A stretch of 47,404 nt of DNA, taken from positions 1 through 47,404 of the forward strand of contig JAJQBQ010000045.1 of assembly GCA_021203205.1 (NCBI GenBank). Reading direction: 5' to 3'. The stretch comes from Lachnospiraceae bacterium. Lineage in GTDB: Bacteria; Bacillota; Clostridia; Lachnospirales; Lachnospiraceae. The translations under genes were made by a program, and so were the position numbers. Under the pieces are notes generated by a model. That model had not been told where the DNA came from and ran no database searches. It was given only the letters and a program-made list of their open reading frames with translations. Below, in pieces: positions 1 through 6,617 of the stretch (its first letter is position 1; every line of letters starts with the position of its first letter).

Positions 1-63
1 GTATCGTAAAAGTATCGCAATTTTATATATAAATATTTTTTTGAACCTGCTTTCATGTAGATG

Positions 64-94
64 CAATAACGAAAGCCCGGCGCAAAACCGGGCT
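64..94 (-). terminator. Rho-independent terminator of the toxin-antitoxin module
   Basis: On the minus strand a perfect 7-bp stem (AGCCCGG / CCGGGCT, 74-80 and 88-94) with a 7-nt loop is followed by TTTCGTTATT. It begins 15 bp past the antitoxin stop codon, so it most likely ends the toxin-antitoxin transcript. Confidence 0.75.
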
Positions 95-108
95 CTCTCT
101 TTCTGTTG

Positions 109-408
109 TTAATTTGCCGATCCGGCCTGTGTAAGCGGCTGGAATGTGACGTTCAGGCTCATCCCAAGCCCGGCGGCCAGCCTCTTTAATGTTTTCAGCG
201 ACGGGTTCCCGTTGCCTCTCTCAAATTTGCTGATGTCGCTCTGGGAGATTCCCGTTCTCTCTGAAAGCTGCTTCTGTGTCAGGCCGGTCTCGCGTCTGGC
301 ATCGATCATGGCTTGAATCAGGGCGAATTCCGGTTCGAGTGCGTCGTACTCTGCTTTGAATTCCGGATCTTTCAACTGCTCATCCAAATATTCTTGAAAT
401 GTTTTCAT
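109..408 (-). CDS. XRE-family antitoxin, HigA-like
   Basis: A 99-residue protein with an XRE-type helix-turn-helix at about residues 37-86 (TGLTQKQLSERTGISQSDIS, then the typical FERGNGNPSLKTL). The N-terminal 35 residues are acidic and resemble the toxin-contacting part of HigA antitoxins. It lies 7 bp downstream of the (broken) RelE/HigB-type toxin frame; the toxin's last codons (AGG AGG TGA) double as its ribosome binding site, so the two are translationally linked. In this family the antitoxin binds and neutralises the toxin and represses its own promoter. The toxin-first order is typical of higBA. The helix-turn-helix assignment is secure; the antitoxin role is inferred from the neighbour. 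Confidence 0.88.
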   Translation of the reverse strand: MKTFQEYLDEQLKDPEFKAEYDALEPEFALIQAMIDARRETGLTQKQLSERTGISQSDISKFERGNGNPSLKTLKRLAAGLGMSLNVTFQPLTQAGSAN

Positions 409-415
409 TTCCCGT

Positions 416-762
416 TCACCTCCTGCTCATAAAATCTGCTCTGTACTTTTTCGCTTTTTTCAATTCCCCCGGCGGGGTCTTCTGCGTCTTCTTTGTAAAC
501 CCGTTCGTCATGATCGCCTTGTTGCCAACATAAAAGAAGTACATGATCCGTGATATATTATTCCCGACCTGCGCCCGCAATTCAAAAATATTATCCCCAT
601 CGGCTTAGAATATGGTTCCCTCAAGTCGCCGTCATTCTCTTCCAGCATGGAAATACTTCTCAGCATTTTTGCTCTCATCTTACCGTCAAGACTATCAAGA
701 TATTCTTCTGCCGGTCTTGTTCCATCGGGCAGCTCATAAAATACTGCTTCAATCCTGCTCAT
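416..762 (-). pseudogene. RelE/HigB-type (Gp49-like) toxin, frameshifted
   Basis: The frame opening at 762 encodes the start of a phage-derived Gp49-like/HigB RelE-superfamily toxin (MSRIEAVFYELPDGTRPAEE...) but leaves the family after residue 53 (SKPMG) and stops at 508. In the -1 frame the expected continuation appears at once (DNIFELRAQVGNN, then SRIMYFFYVGNKAIMTNGF and TKKTQKTPPGE) and runs to a TGA at 416-418, giving a full-length protein of about 115 residues. The break lies in a run of four Gs (595-598 on the plus strand) where five would restore the frame. This may be a real inactivating deletion, a sequencing error, or -1 ribosomal slippage on the G run; these cannot be told apart here. 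RelE-type toxins cleave mRNA on the ribosome. Confidence 0.85.
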
Positions 763-809
763 TCGTTCCCTCCCTCTTCTGCTGTTTGTATTGGTTTTAT
801 CCGATACTC

Positions 810-838
810 ATTATAACCACGAACTTTGCCGCTGTCAA
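810..838 (-). promoter_or_regulatory. Consensus vegetative promoter of the toxin-antitoxin module
   Basis: On the minus strand TTGACA (833-838) and TATAAT (810-815) are separated by 17 bp, an exact match to the housekeeping sigma-factor consensus. The predicted transcription start is about 40 nt before the toxin ATG at 762. Such a strong promoter would normally need repression, expected here from the HigA-like antitoxin. Confidence 0.85.
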
Positions 839-844
839 CCCTCT

Positions 845-868
845 GTATCATATTTTGTATCATATTTT
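845..868. repeat. Two perfect 12-bp tandem repeats next to the -35 box
   Basis: GTATCATATTTT occurs twice in direct succession (845-856 and 857-868), six base pairs upstream of the -35 box of the toxin-antitoxin promoter and directly after the convergent end of the upstream gene (stop at 878). It could be an operator or an AT-rich upstream promoter element. Confidence 0.8.
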
Positions 869-877
869 CGCATTTTT

Positions 878-2224
878 TCAGTGACCGGCTCCCAGAGATA
901 TGGTTATGACAAATTCCTCATCACAGATAATCATAAGACTGACCGTCACTGTCAGTCCGGTTGTCTCTTCGGCAGCGAGCAGAGTAACATCCAGTGTATA
1001 AACTTCCTCTGTCAGAGACATGAGAAGCAGTGTTTCCTCGTAAGTATCCGAATCCAGAAGAATGGTATCGACACCGCCGCTGTCACTGTCGTACATTTGG
1101 GCGAAGACATAATTTCCCCGGGCAGCGTCATACTGTTCTTCTTTTATGGAAATCAGATCCCGGCAGTCCTGTAAAGCCGTGTTGTACCACAGATCTTCGT
1201 CAAAGAGAATTTCAACGGAAAAATATGCTTCATTTTCCTCTGTCAGTATTCCGAGGTAACTCATATAGTTTTCGTACAGATTTGTCATAAAATTCGCCAG
1301 ACCGTCCAGATTCCGAACTGCCGTTTCCAGCCGTTCAAAATAGACGGAGGCATTGTGAACCAGAACGGCCTCATCCGCCACATATTCCGCATAGAATTCG
1401 CCCTCCACTGCTTCCGTGTTCATTTTTTCCGCGTTTGTCGGAACAAATTCTGCCAGATTCACGCCGACTGCCGACAGATTCTCACGGCAAAACAGGTTCC
1501 CGTCGATTCCCCAGGTGTCCATAATATGATCCACAACCCGAATGCCATAAGAATCATACCCGGTACTGTCCAGGGGGAAGAATGCCTCGACCGCCCATGC
1601 CCTGCCGTTTACCGCGTTGATTGCGGAACTGACCGTCAGATCATTGATATAATCCGGATAGGATATGTCCACGTACCAGAAGCTCTGTCGGTAATCATAC
1701 TCCTCTTCCGAGGACTGGATATTCGAAGTCAGTATGGCGCTGGACAGGGTGTAGGACTGCTTCACATCCCCCGTAAACACCTCCGGCAGCAATGTTTTTA
1801 AAATCTCCCCGGCAGCGTTCGCGGCCTCGCGCATGGAAATCTGCGTTTCGGCAGGTTCACTGTAATAGCGGGAGCCGGACTGTGTCATTCGCGTGATATA
1901 TGCGTAGTCCTCAAGGGTAAAAGAACTGTCCCGCGTAACCGTGTGTACGGAGTCGGAGGAAAGCACATTGACAGTGGACTGGCTGCCGATCAGTACCTCA
2001 TCCTCCTTCGCGAAGAAAATCAGCGGAAGCAGGAAACCGCAGGAAGCGATCAGAATTCCGAAGAGAATGGCGAGAACAGACTTAGTGTTTCCACAGCGCA
2101 CCTGTTTTTCGCTATCCATCCCATGTGTCCGCACGGATTTTGCAGGACGGATCCGAGCGATTCTTCCGTGCTCTGCTCCGGTTCTTTTCCGTTGTACACG
2201 TGATGATTTTCTGCCTGCTCCCAT
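878..2224 (-). CDS. Membrane-anchored protein of unknown function, in a two-component operon
   Basis: A 448-residue protein I do not recognise. About 47 basic N-terminal residues precede one strong membrane segment at about residues 48-71 (VLAILFGILIASCGFLLPLIF), and the remaining ~375 residues are acidic and probably extracytoplasmic. No catalytic motif or repeat is evident. Start chosen at 2224: AAAGGAG lies 7 nt upstream. The gene begins 29 bp after the sensor kinase stop and is the last gene of the regulator-kinase unit, so it is probably co-expressed and may be an accessory or target of that signalling system. Comparable regulator-kinase-membrane protein trios exist in Firmicutes (for example WalRK with YycH/YycI), but I see no sequence evidence of homology to those. 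Confidence 0.7.
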   Translation of the reverse strand: MGAGRKSSRVQRKRTGAEHGRIARIRPAKSVRTHGMDSEKQVRCGNTKSVLAILFGILIASCGFLLPLIFFAKEDEVLIGSQSTVNVLSSDSVHTVTRDSSFTLEDYAYITRMTQSGSRYYSEPAETQISMREAANAAGEILKTLLPEVFTGDVKQSYTLSSAILTSNIQSSEEEYDYRQSFWYVDISYPDYINDLTVSSAINAVNGRAWAVEAFFPLDSTGYDSYGIRVVDHIMDTWGIDGNLFCRENLSAVGVNLAEFVPTNAEKMNTEAVEGEFYAEYVADEAVLVHNASVYFERLETAVRNLDGLANFMTNLYENYMSYLGILTEENEAYFSVEILFDEDLWYNTALQDCRDLISIKEEQYDAARGNYVFAQMYDSDSGGVDTILLDSDTYEETLLLMSLTEEVYTLDVTLLAAEETTGLTVTVSLMIICDEEFVITISLGAGH

Positions 2225-2253
2225 AAAAGCTCCTTTCTGTCTTCTTTCCGCCC

Positions 2254-3699
2254 TTACGCATCCTCTTCATCCGTATGCATTCTCACCTTCACGCAGGTGC
2301 CCTCGCCCTCCCGGCTCATGATCTTAAGCTCCGCCCTGTGTATATCGGCGATCTTTTTTGCCAGCGCGAGGCCGAGGCCCGCGCCGTGCTGTCTGCGGGA
2401 GCGGGACTTGTCCACCATGTAAAATGCCTCCGTGATCTTTCCGAGCTCGGAAGCGGGGATTCCGATTCCCCTGTCGTATACGTAAATGTTGTAATACGCA
2501 CCTTCCAGAACGCCCAGCAGATAAATCTCTTTTGTGTTCGCTTTTACGGCATTGTCCACAAAGTTCATGATCATGGTCTTAAAGAGGTCGAATTCCACCC
2601 GAATATAGGCGTGGTCAGCCCGGTAATGCAGCTTTACTTCATGTTTTTCGCACATCGGCCGCACGGTGTCAAGAACATTGTCAAGGATCTCGGTGGCTTC
2701 CAGGCTCTCCAGCGTGAAATCCTGCCGGTTTAAGACGATCATGTCCATCATTTTCTGAGACAGCGCCTCCAGGCGCAGTCCCTCATTCAGGATAAAGGAT
2801 GCCGCCTGTCTGGTTTCCTCCGGGCTCAGCTTCCGCTGATAGATCATGTCGGCATAGCCGATCACGGATGTGAGCGGAGTTTTCAGTTCGTGGGAAAAAT
2901 TCGCGACGAACTGTTCTTTCTGCTCCAGGCTGTCTTTCAGATCATCAATATTCTGCTCGATCGTTACGGCCATGCGGTTGAAACTCTCACCCAGAATACC
3001 GATTTCATCCCTGGCCCGTATTTCGACGCGCTCCGAGTAATCGCCCCCGGCGATCCCGGAGGTAGTTTTGATCAGCTGGTTGATCGGCCGTGTGATCAGA
3101 AAGGAGAAAATAAAAATCACGGCGATACCGATGACGAGAACCGTCGCATAGATATAGAAATATGTCTGGATCATCTCCTCCCGAGACTCCATGACAGGCG
3201 TGATGTCGATGGAGGAGAACATGTAAATATTTTTCCCGTCCTGATCAAAATAGCCGATCACCGTCATGAGGTACCTGGTTCCCGCCTGGTCTACCTGATA
3301 GACCAGGTGGTTACTGTCCACATTCTCCGGAAAGGAAACAATATAATCTTCATCATAATTGGAGAATAGCCGGTTGTATTCCGCATCATAGATGGCAACA
3401 AAGGAGAGGGTGCCGCGGGAAGTGTCAAAGGAGAGCTGATCGAAAAAGTCGGTGGTGTCGTCCCACTCGAAGCCGTAGGCCAGCATATTTGCCTGCAGCG
3501 CAAATTTAGTCAGCTGGTACTGTGTCATCGACTGTTCCACCTCGCGGTCGATGGAGTTTTTAAACGAAGAGTATATGAAAAAATAGCCCATCAGGGTGAG
3601 TGACAGGCTTAAAACAACTACCGTGCATAAAAAATATTTCGCAGTCAGTTTCACGGGCAGATCCTCCATAATTCCCGGCGATCCGTCACGCTCCCTCAC
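2254..3699 (-). CDS. Sensor histidine kinase (HAMP, HisKA, HATPase)
   Basis: A 481-residue membrane histidine kinase. Membrane segments at about 22-45 and 182-203 enclose a ~135-residue extracellular sensor region; a HAMP linker follows (204-256, with the conserved P205). The HisKA domain carries NFSHELKTPLTSVIGY with the phospho-acceptor H270. The ATPase domain shows the N box (NFVDNAVKAN, around N383), G1 (DRGIGIP, 409-415) and G2 (HGAGLGLALA). It starts with GTG overlapping the stop of the response regulator gene by 4 bp (GTGA), so the pair is translationally coupled. The signal is unknown; the sensor domain is probably a dCache/PAS-like fold, which is inference. Confidence 0.93.
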   Translation of the reverse strand: MRERDGSPGIMEDLPVKLTAKYFLCTVVVLSLSLTLMGYFFIYSSFKNSIDREVEQSMTQYQLTKFALQANMLAYGFEWDDTTDFFDQLSFDTSRGTLSFVAIYDAEYNRLFSNYDEDYIVSFPENVDSNHLVYQVDQAGTRYLMTVIGYFDQDGKNIYMFSSIDITPVMESREEMIQTYFYIYATVLVIGIAVIFIFSFLITRPINQLIKTTSGIAGGDYSERVEIRARDEIGILGESFNRMAVTIEQNIDDLKDSLEQKEQFVANFSHELKTPLTSVIGYADMIYQRKLSPEETRQAASFILNEGLRLEALSQKMMDMIVLNRQDFTLESLEATEILDNVLDTVRPMCEKHEVKLHYRADHAYIRVEFDLFKTMIMNFVDNAVKANTKEIYLLGVLEGAYYNIYVYDRGIGIPASELGKITEAFYMVDKSRSRRQHGAGLGLALAKKIADIHRAELKIMSREGEGTCVKVRMHTDEEDA

Positions 3700-4349
3700 A
3701 CTTCCAGCCGGTAACCGATTCGAAATACGGTTTTGATCTTATCCTGCCAGCCGAGTTTCTGGCGCAGCCGCTTTACATGGGAGTCCAGTGTGCGCGTCTC
3801 GCCCAAAAAAGGTTCGTTCCACACTTTTTCATAAAGCTGTTCGCGGTAAAGCGCTATGTTCTTGTTGCGCACGAATTCCACAAGCAGGTCAAATTCCTTT
3901 ACCGTGAGCGGGATTTCCTTACCGTTCTTTGTCACTGTCCGGGAATTCAGGTTGATGCTGACATCTTCAACCGTGTATTGCATGGTGGCCTTTCCGGCAC
4001 GCCTTAAGACTGCCTCCACCCGCGCCAGCAGCTCACCGATCTGAAACGGTTTTACAATATAATCATCCGCGCCGAGCCTTAAGCCCCGGATGCGGTCCTG
4101 CGTCCGCCCCATGGCCGTGATGAAGATGACCGGCGTACCCGTGGGTTTTATGTACTCCAACAGGGAATACCCATCCATCTTCGGCAGCATGATATCCAGC
4201 AGTGCCAGGTCAAAATTACGTGTTTCCAGCAGCTCGATCGCCTTCGCCCCATCGTCGGCCTTCGTGCAGCTGTACCCCTCCTTGATAAGGTTAATCAGAA
4301 TCAGATTCGAAATGGCCTCATCATCCTCCACAATTAATACGTTTGTCAT
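3696..4349 (-). CDS. OmpR/PhoB-family response regulator
   Basis: A 217-residue regulator with receiver domain 1-115 and winged-helix DNA-binding domain about 125-217. Receiver residues are intact: acidic pocket E8-D9-D10, phospho-acceptor D52 (LALLDIMLPKMDG), and K100 (DDYIVKPF). The C-terminal domain has the OmpR-type segment TLDSHVKRLRQKLG. The start at 4349 follows AAGGGGG at 7 nt. It is the first gene of the regulator-kinase-membrane protein unit. A TTGTAACA direct repeat lies in its upstream region (4400-4431) and may be an autoregulatory site. Confidence 0.95.
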   Translation of the reverse strand: MTNVLIVEDDEAISNLILINLIKEGYSCTKADDGAKAIELLETRNFDLALLDIMLPKMDGYSLLEYIKPTGTPVIFITAMGRTQDRIRGLRLGADDYIVKPFQIGELLARVEAVLRRAGKATMQYTVEDVSINLNSRTVTKNGKEIPLTVKEFDLLVEFVRNKNIALYREQLYEKVWNEPFLGETRTLDSHVKRLRQKLGWQDKIKTVFRIGYRLEV

Positions 4350-4398
4350 ACTTTCCCCCTTATTAGCAATAGTCTTTATTTCCGACAGACTTCGGCCT

Positions 4399-4431
4399 AT
4401 TGTAACACGGAGATGTGAAATAGTTGTAACA
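4399..4431 (-). promoter_or_regulatory. Extended -10 promoter and TTGTAACA direct repeats upstream of the response regulator
   Basis: On the minus strand TGTTACAAT (4399-4407) is an extended -10 element. The octamer TTGTAACA (plus-strand reading) occurs at 4400-4407 and again at 4424-4431, a 24-bp offset of about two helical turns. One copy covers the -10 and the other the -35 region, where no good -35 hexamer exists at standard spacing. This fits a site for an OmpR-type dimer, possibly the adjacent regulator itself; that is inference. Confidence 0.5.
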
Positions 4432-4443
4432 AAATTTTTTCTA

Positions 4444-5715
4444 TTAGATAAACTCTTGTGAAGAAATCTCCTTCGCCGTCAGTTCGGAATATTGCTGCGA
4501 AAACGGCTTCTTTTCCTTTTTCCGCGTCAGCTCCACCAGCTTTAACTTTGTCATATCCACAACCGTCACCGGAACCTTATCCTTCGCCACGGCGGACCGC
4601 AGCCGCTGCATCAGGAGCTCATCATTTTCCGGATCCCGCATATTGATAAAGTCCACGAGAATCATCCCGGAAAGGTTGCGCAGACGCAGCTGCAGTGCAA
4701 TTTCGTCCGCCGCCTCAAGGTTGATTTTCAAAAATGTGGCTTCTTTCTCCTTTTTGGCGTCAAATTTCCCGGTGTTGACATCAATCACCGCGCAGGCCTC
4801 GGTCTGCTCGATCATGAGGTAGCCGCCGCTTTTGAGCCACACCTTTTTCCCCAGCGCTTCCCGGACCGTCTTTTCTACCGGATACAGCTTGGAGAGCGGC
4901 AGCAGGCTGTCACGGTAAAGGCGCAGTTTCCCGGCCAGATCCGGGTAGATCGCAAAAGCCTCCTGCATCTGCCCGCAGAGCGACGGCACATCCGTCACCA
5001 CCTCATCCACCTCCTGTCTGCCGGCGTCCCGCACCTCCCGCAGATAGCCGGGCTGTTCCTGATACACCAGAGAATACAGGGATCGATACTTTCCGGCGCC
5101 TGCCAGCTCCCGAAAAACGGCAGTGAGGTGATTTATTTCATTTAATATATCTTCTCTCGACGCGGAAAGGGCGTTGGTGCGCAGGATGAAACCAAAGGGC
5201 GGCAGATCGCCGGAAAACTTTTCCCGCAATGTTTCCTGCCCCTCCGCCTCCGGTGCGAGCAGTTCCTCCCACTCCGCGCGAAATTTCCGGTCGCGTATTT
5301 TTTTTGAAAAGTTCAGGAATTTCGGCGCATTCATTTCCAGCACCACATACCTTCCCGCCAGAGACAGGTCTGTCCGGGCACAGGGTTCCTTCGTCTTGAT
5401 TGCCTCCTGCGAAATCTGCGCGAGCACGATATCGCCCTCCCGAAGCCTGGCTCCCTCTCCGGAAAAATCCACGCTTCGATTCTGGAAAATCGGCGTCACC
5501 GGGCGGTCCAGCGCACAGTAGGCCCGCTCCTGCTCGCCGTAGCGCAGGAACGCGGCATTTAAATTCTTTACGACGCGTTCCACCCTGGCCACATAAATGT
5601 TGCCGAGCAGCTGCCTGCGATCCGGCAGGGATAAATCCAGCGAAAGAATGCGCGCACCGTCGTAAAAAGCGGTCAAAATGCATTCCTTCCACTCCGTAAT
5701 CAAAAACTTTCCCAT
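4444..5715 (-). CDS. rng: Ribonuclease E/G family endoribonuclease
   Basis: An RNase E/G-type enzyme (about 423 residues) for rRNA maturation and mRNA decay. An S1-like RNA-binding part lies near the N terminus (LLGNIYVARVERVVKNLNAA). The catalytic metal site is formed by the two aspartates in CAVIDVNTGKF and ILVDFINM, as in E. coli RNase E D303/D346. I chose the second in-frame ATG (5715) because AAAGGA lies 8-9 nt before it but directly abuts the first ATG (5724). No CPxC zinc-link motif is visible; the protein ends soon after ELTRKKEKKPF, suggesting a short zinc-link-free form. In many clostridia rng sits between the TIGR03936 gene and rplU; here the TIGR03936 gene is upstream but a two-component system follows instead of rplU. 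Confidence 0.92.
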   Translation of the reverse strand: MGKFLITEWKECILTAFYDGARILSLDLSLPDRRQLLGNIYVARVERVVKNLNAAFLRYGEQERAYCALDRPVTPIFQNRSVDFSGEGARLREGDIVLAQISQEAIKTKEPCARTDLSLAGRYVVLEMNAPKFLNFSKKIRDRKFRAEWEELLAPEAEGQETLREKFSGDLPPFGFILRTNALSASREDILNEINHLTAVFRELAGAGKYRSLYSLVYQEQPGYLREVRDAGRQEVDEVVTDVPSLCGQMQEAFAIYPDLAGKLRLYRDSLLPLSKLYPVEKTVREALGKKVWLKSGGYLMIEQTEACAVIDVNTGKFDAKKEKEATFLKINLEAADEIALQLRLRNLSGMILVDFINMRDPENDELLMQRLRSAVAKDKVPVTVVDMTKLKLVELTRKKEKKPFSQQYSELTAKEISSQEFI

Positions 5716-5774
5716 GAAATTCATTCCTTTTCTGAAGTCATATCATAAATATATCGACACTGTCAGTGATCGGT

Positions 5775-5843
5775 TATTTTGACCGGGACGGACAAAATAT
5801 CTACATGTTTTCATGAATTTTGACCCCGGGGTAAAAATTCATG
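5775..5843. repeat. Two related palindromes between rng and the TIGR03936 gene
   Basis: Palindrome 1 (5775-5799): 11-bp arms with one mismatch, 3-nt centre (ATTTTGACCG / CGGACAAAAT). Palindrome 2 (5812-5843): 16-bp arms with a single mismatch and no loop (CATGAATTTTGACCCC / GGGGTAAAAATTCATG). The left arms share ATTTTGACC. They occupy much of the 173-bp gap upstream of rng. They could be a terminator pair, operators or a dispersed repeat; no U-tract supports simple termination. Confidence 0.7.
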
Positions 5844-5888
5844 GCACCCGATCCCAAATGTCATGGATTCGATGATTCCCTGATTTTG

Positions 5889-6617
5889 TCAGACAATATC
5901 CCACCCATACTCCGAAAGCGGAACCGTTTTTCCGTCTCTCCTTCCGTAGATCTCCGTCCGGTGAATCTTAAGCGCGGTTTCCTCCGGTGCTTCGAGCCCC
6001 AGAAAACGGAAAAACGCCTCCATGACCAGTTCGGGTTTCAGATTTTGCTCGGACCCGGTGGCCAGGCGCATAAAAAGCCTGGCATATTCGCCGTCTTCCG
6101 GGGACATGCCGTCCTCAAATTCGGAGAAGACGTAAATCATCGGGCGAATGTCCACCTCCTGCTCGCTCTTTTTCGTTTTTTTCAGCAGGACGATGGATTC
6201 TTCGGCGCAGAATTCCGCCGTCTTTTCCTTCAGCCACTCCGGATTTTTCGGCATGTCTCCCGCAAAAGACACCACATAATCCGCGGCGGCGATCTGCGAC
6301 ATGGCGCTCTTTGAATCGTCCGGAATCTGACAGTATCTTAAAATCTGAATTTCCCCGTTCGATGCGGCGTTCAGGCGCCGGATCATGACCTCCGAAGATT
6401 CTGTCGAGAGCACATCAATATCCACATATTCCCCCTCGCTGGTCATGCCCAGCCCCATGGCCGTGGCAAAAGACATAATCTGATGAGGGGAAAAGCCCTC
6501 CGAATAGCGGATGTCCACCTTCGCCCGGCGCATCAGCTTTTGAAAATAGCGCATCAGATCCAGATGACCGATAAAACGCATGTTTCCCGTTTTTGTAAAT
6601 TTTATTCTGATTTTCAT
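5889..6617 (-). CDS. TIGR03936 family radical-SAM-linked protein (DUF2344)
   Basis: A 242-residue protein of the TIGR03936/DUF2344 family, recognised by MKIRIKFTKTGNMRFIGHLD followed by LMRYFQKLMRRA and the SEGFSPHQIMSFATAMGLG segment. In most clostridia this gene directly follows, or is fused to, a B12-binding-type radical SAM protein (TIGR03960) and precedes rng; its biochemical role is not established. The rng association is kept here, but the upstream neighbour is a GH31 glycosidase whose stop codon overlaps this start by 4 bp (ATGA). No radical SAM gene is present in the window. Confidence 0.88.
   Translation of the reverse strand: MKIRIKFTKTGNMRFIGHLDLMRYFQKLMRRAKVDIRYSEGFSPHQIMSFATAMGLGMTSEGEYVDIDVLSTESSEVMIRRLNAASNGEIQILRYCQIPDDSKSAMSQIAAADYVVSFAGDMPKNPEWLKEKTAEFCAEESIVLLKKTKKSEQEVDIRPMIYVFSEFEDGMSPEDGEYARLFMRLATGSEQNLKPELVMEAFFRFLGLEAPEETALKIHRTEIYGRRDGKTVPLSEYGWDIV

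Noticed and set aside
5138-5692. A 184-codon minus-strand frame within rng
   Set aside because: It is an out-of-frame shadow of RNase G with no family match.
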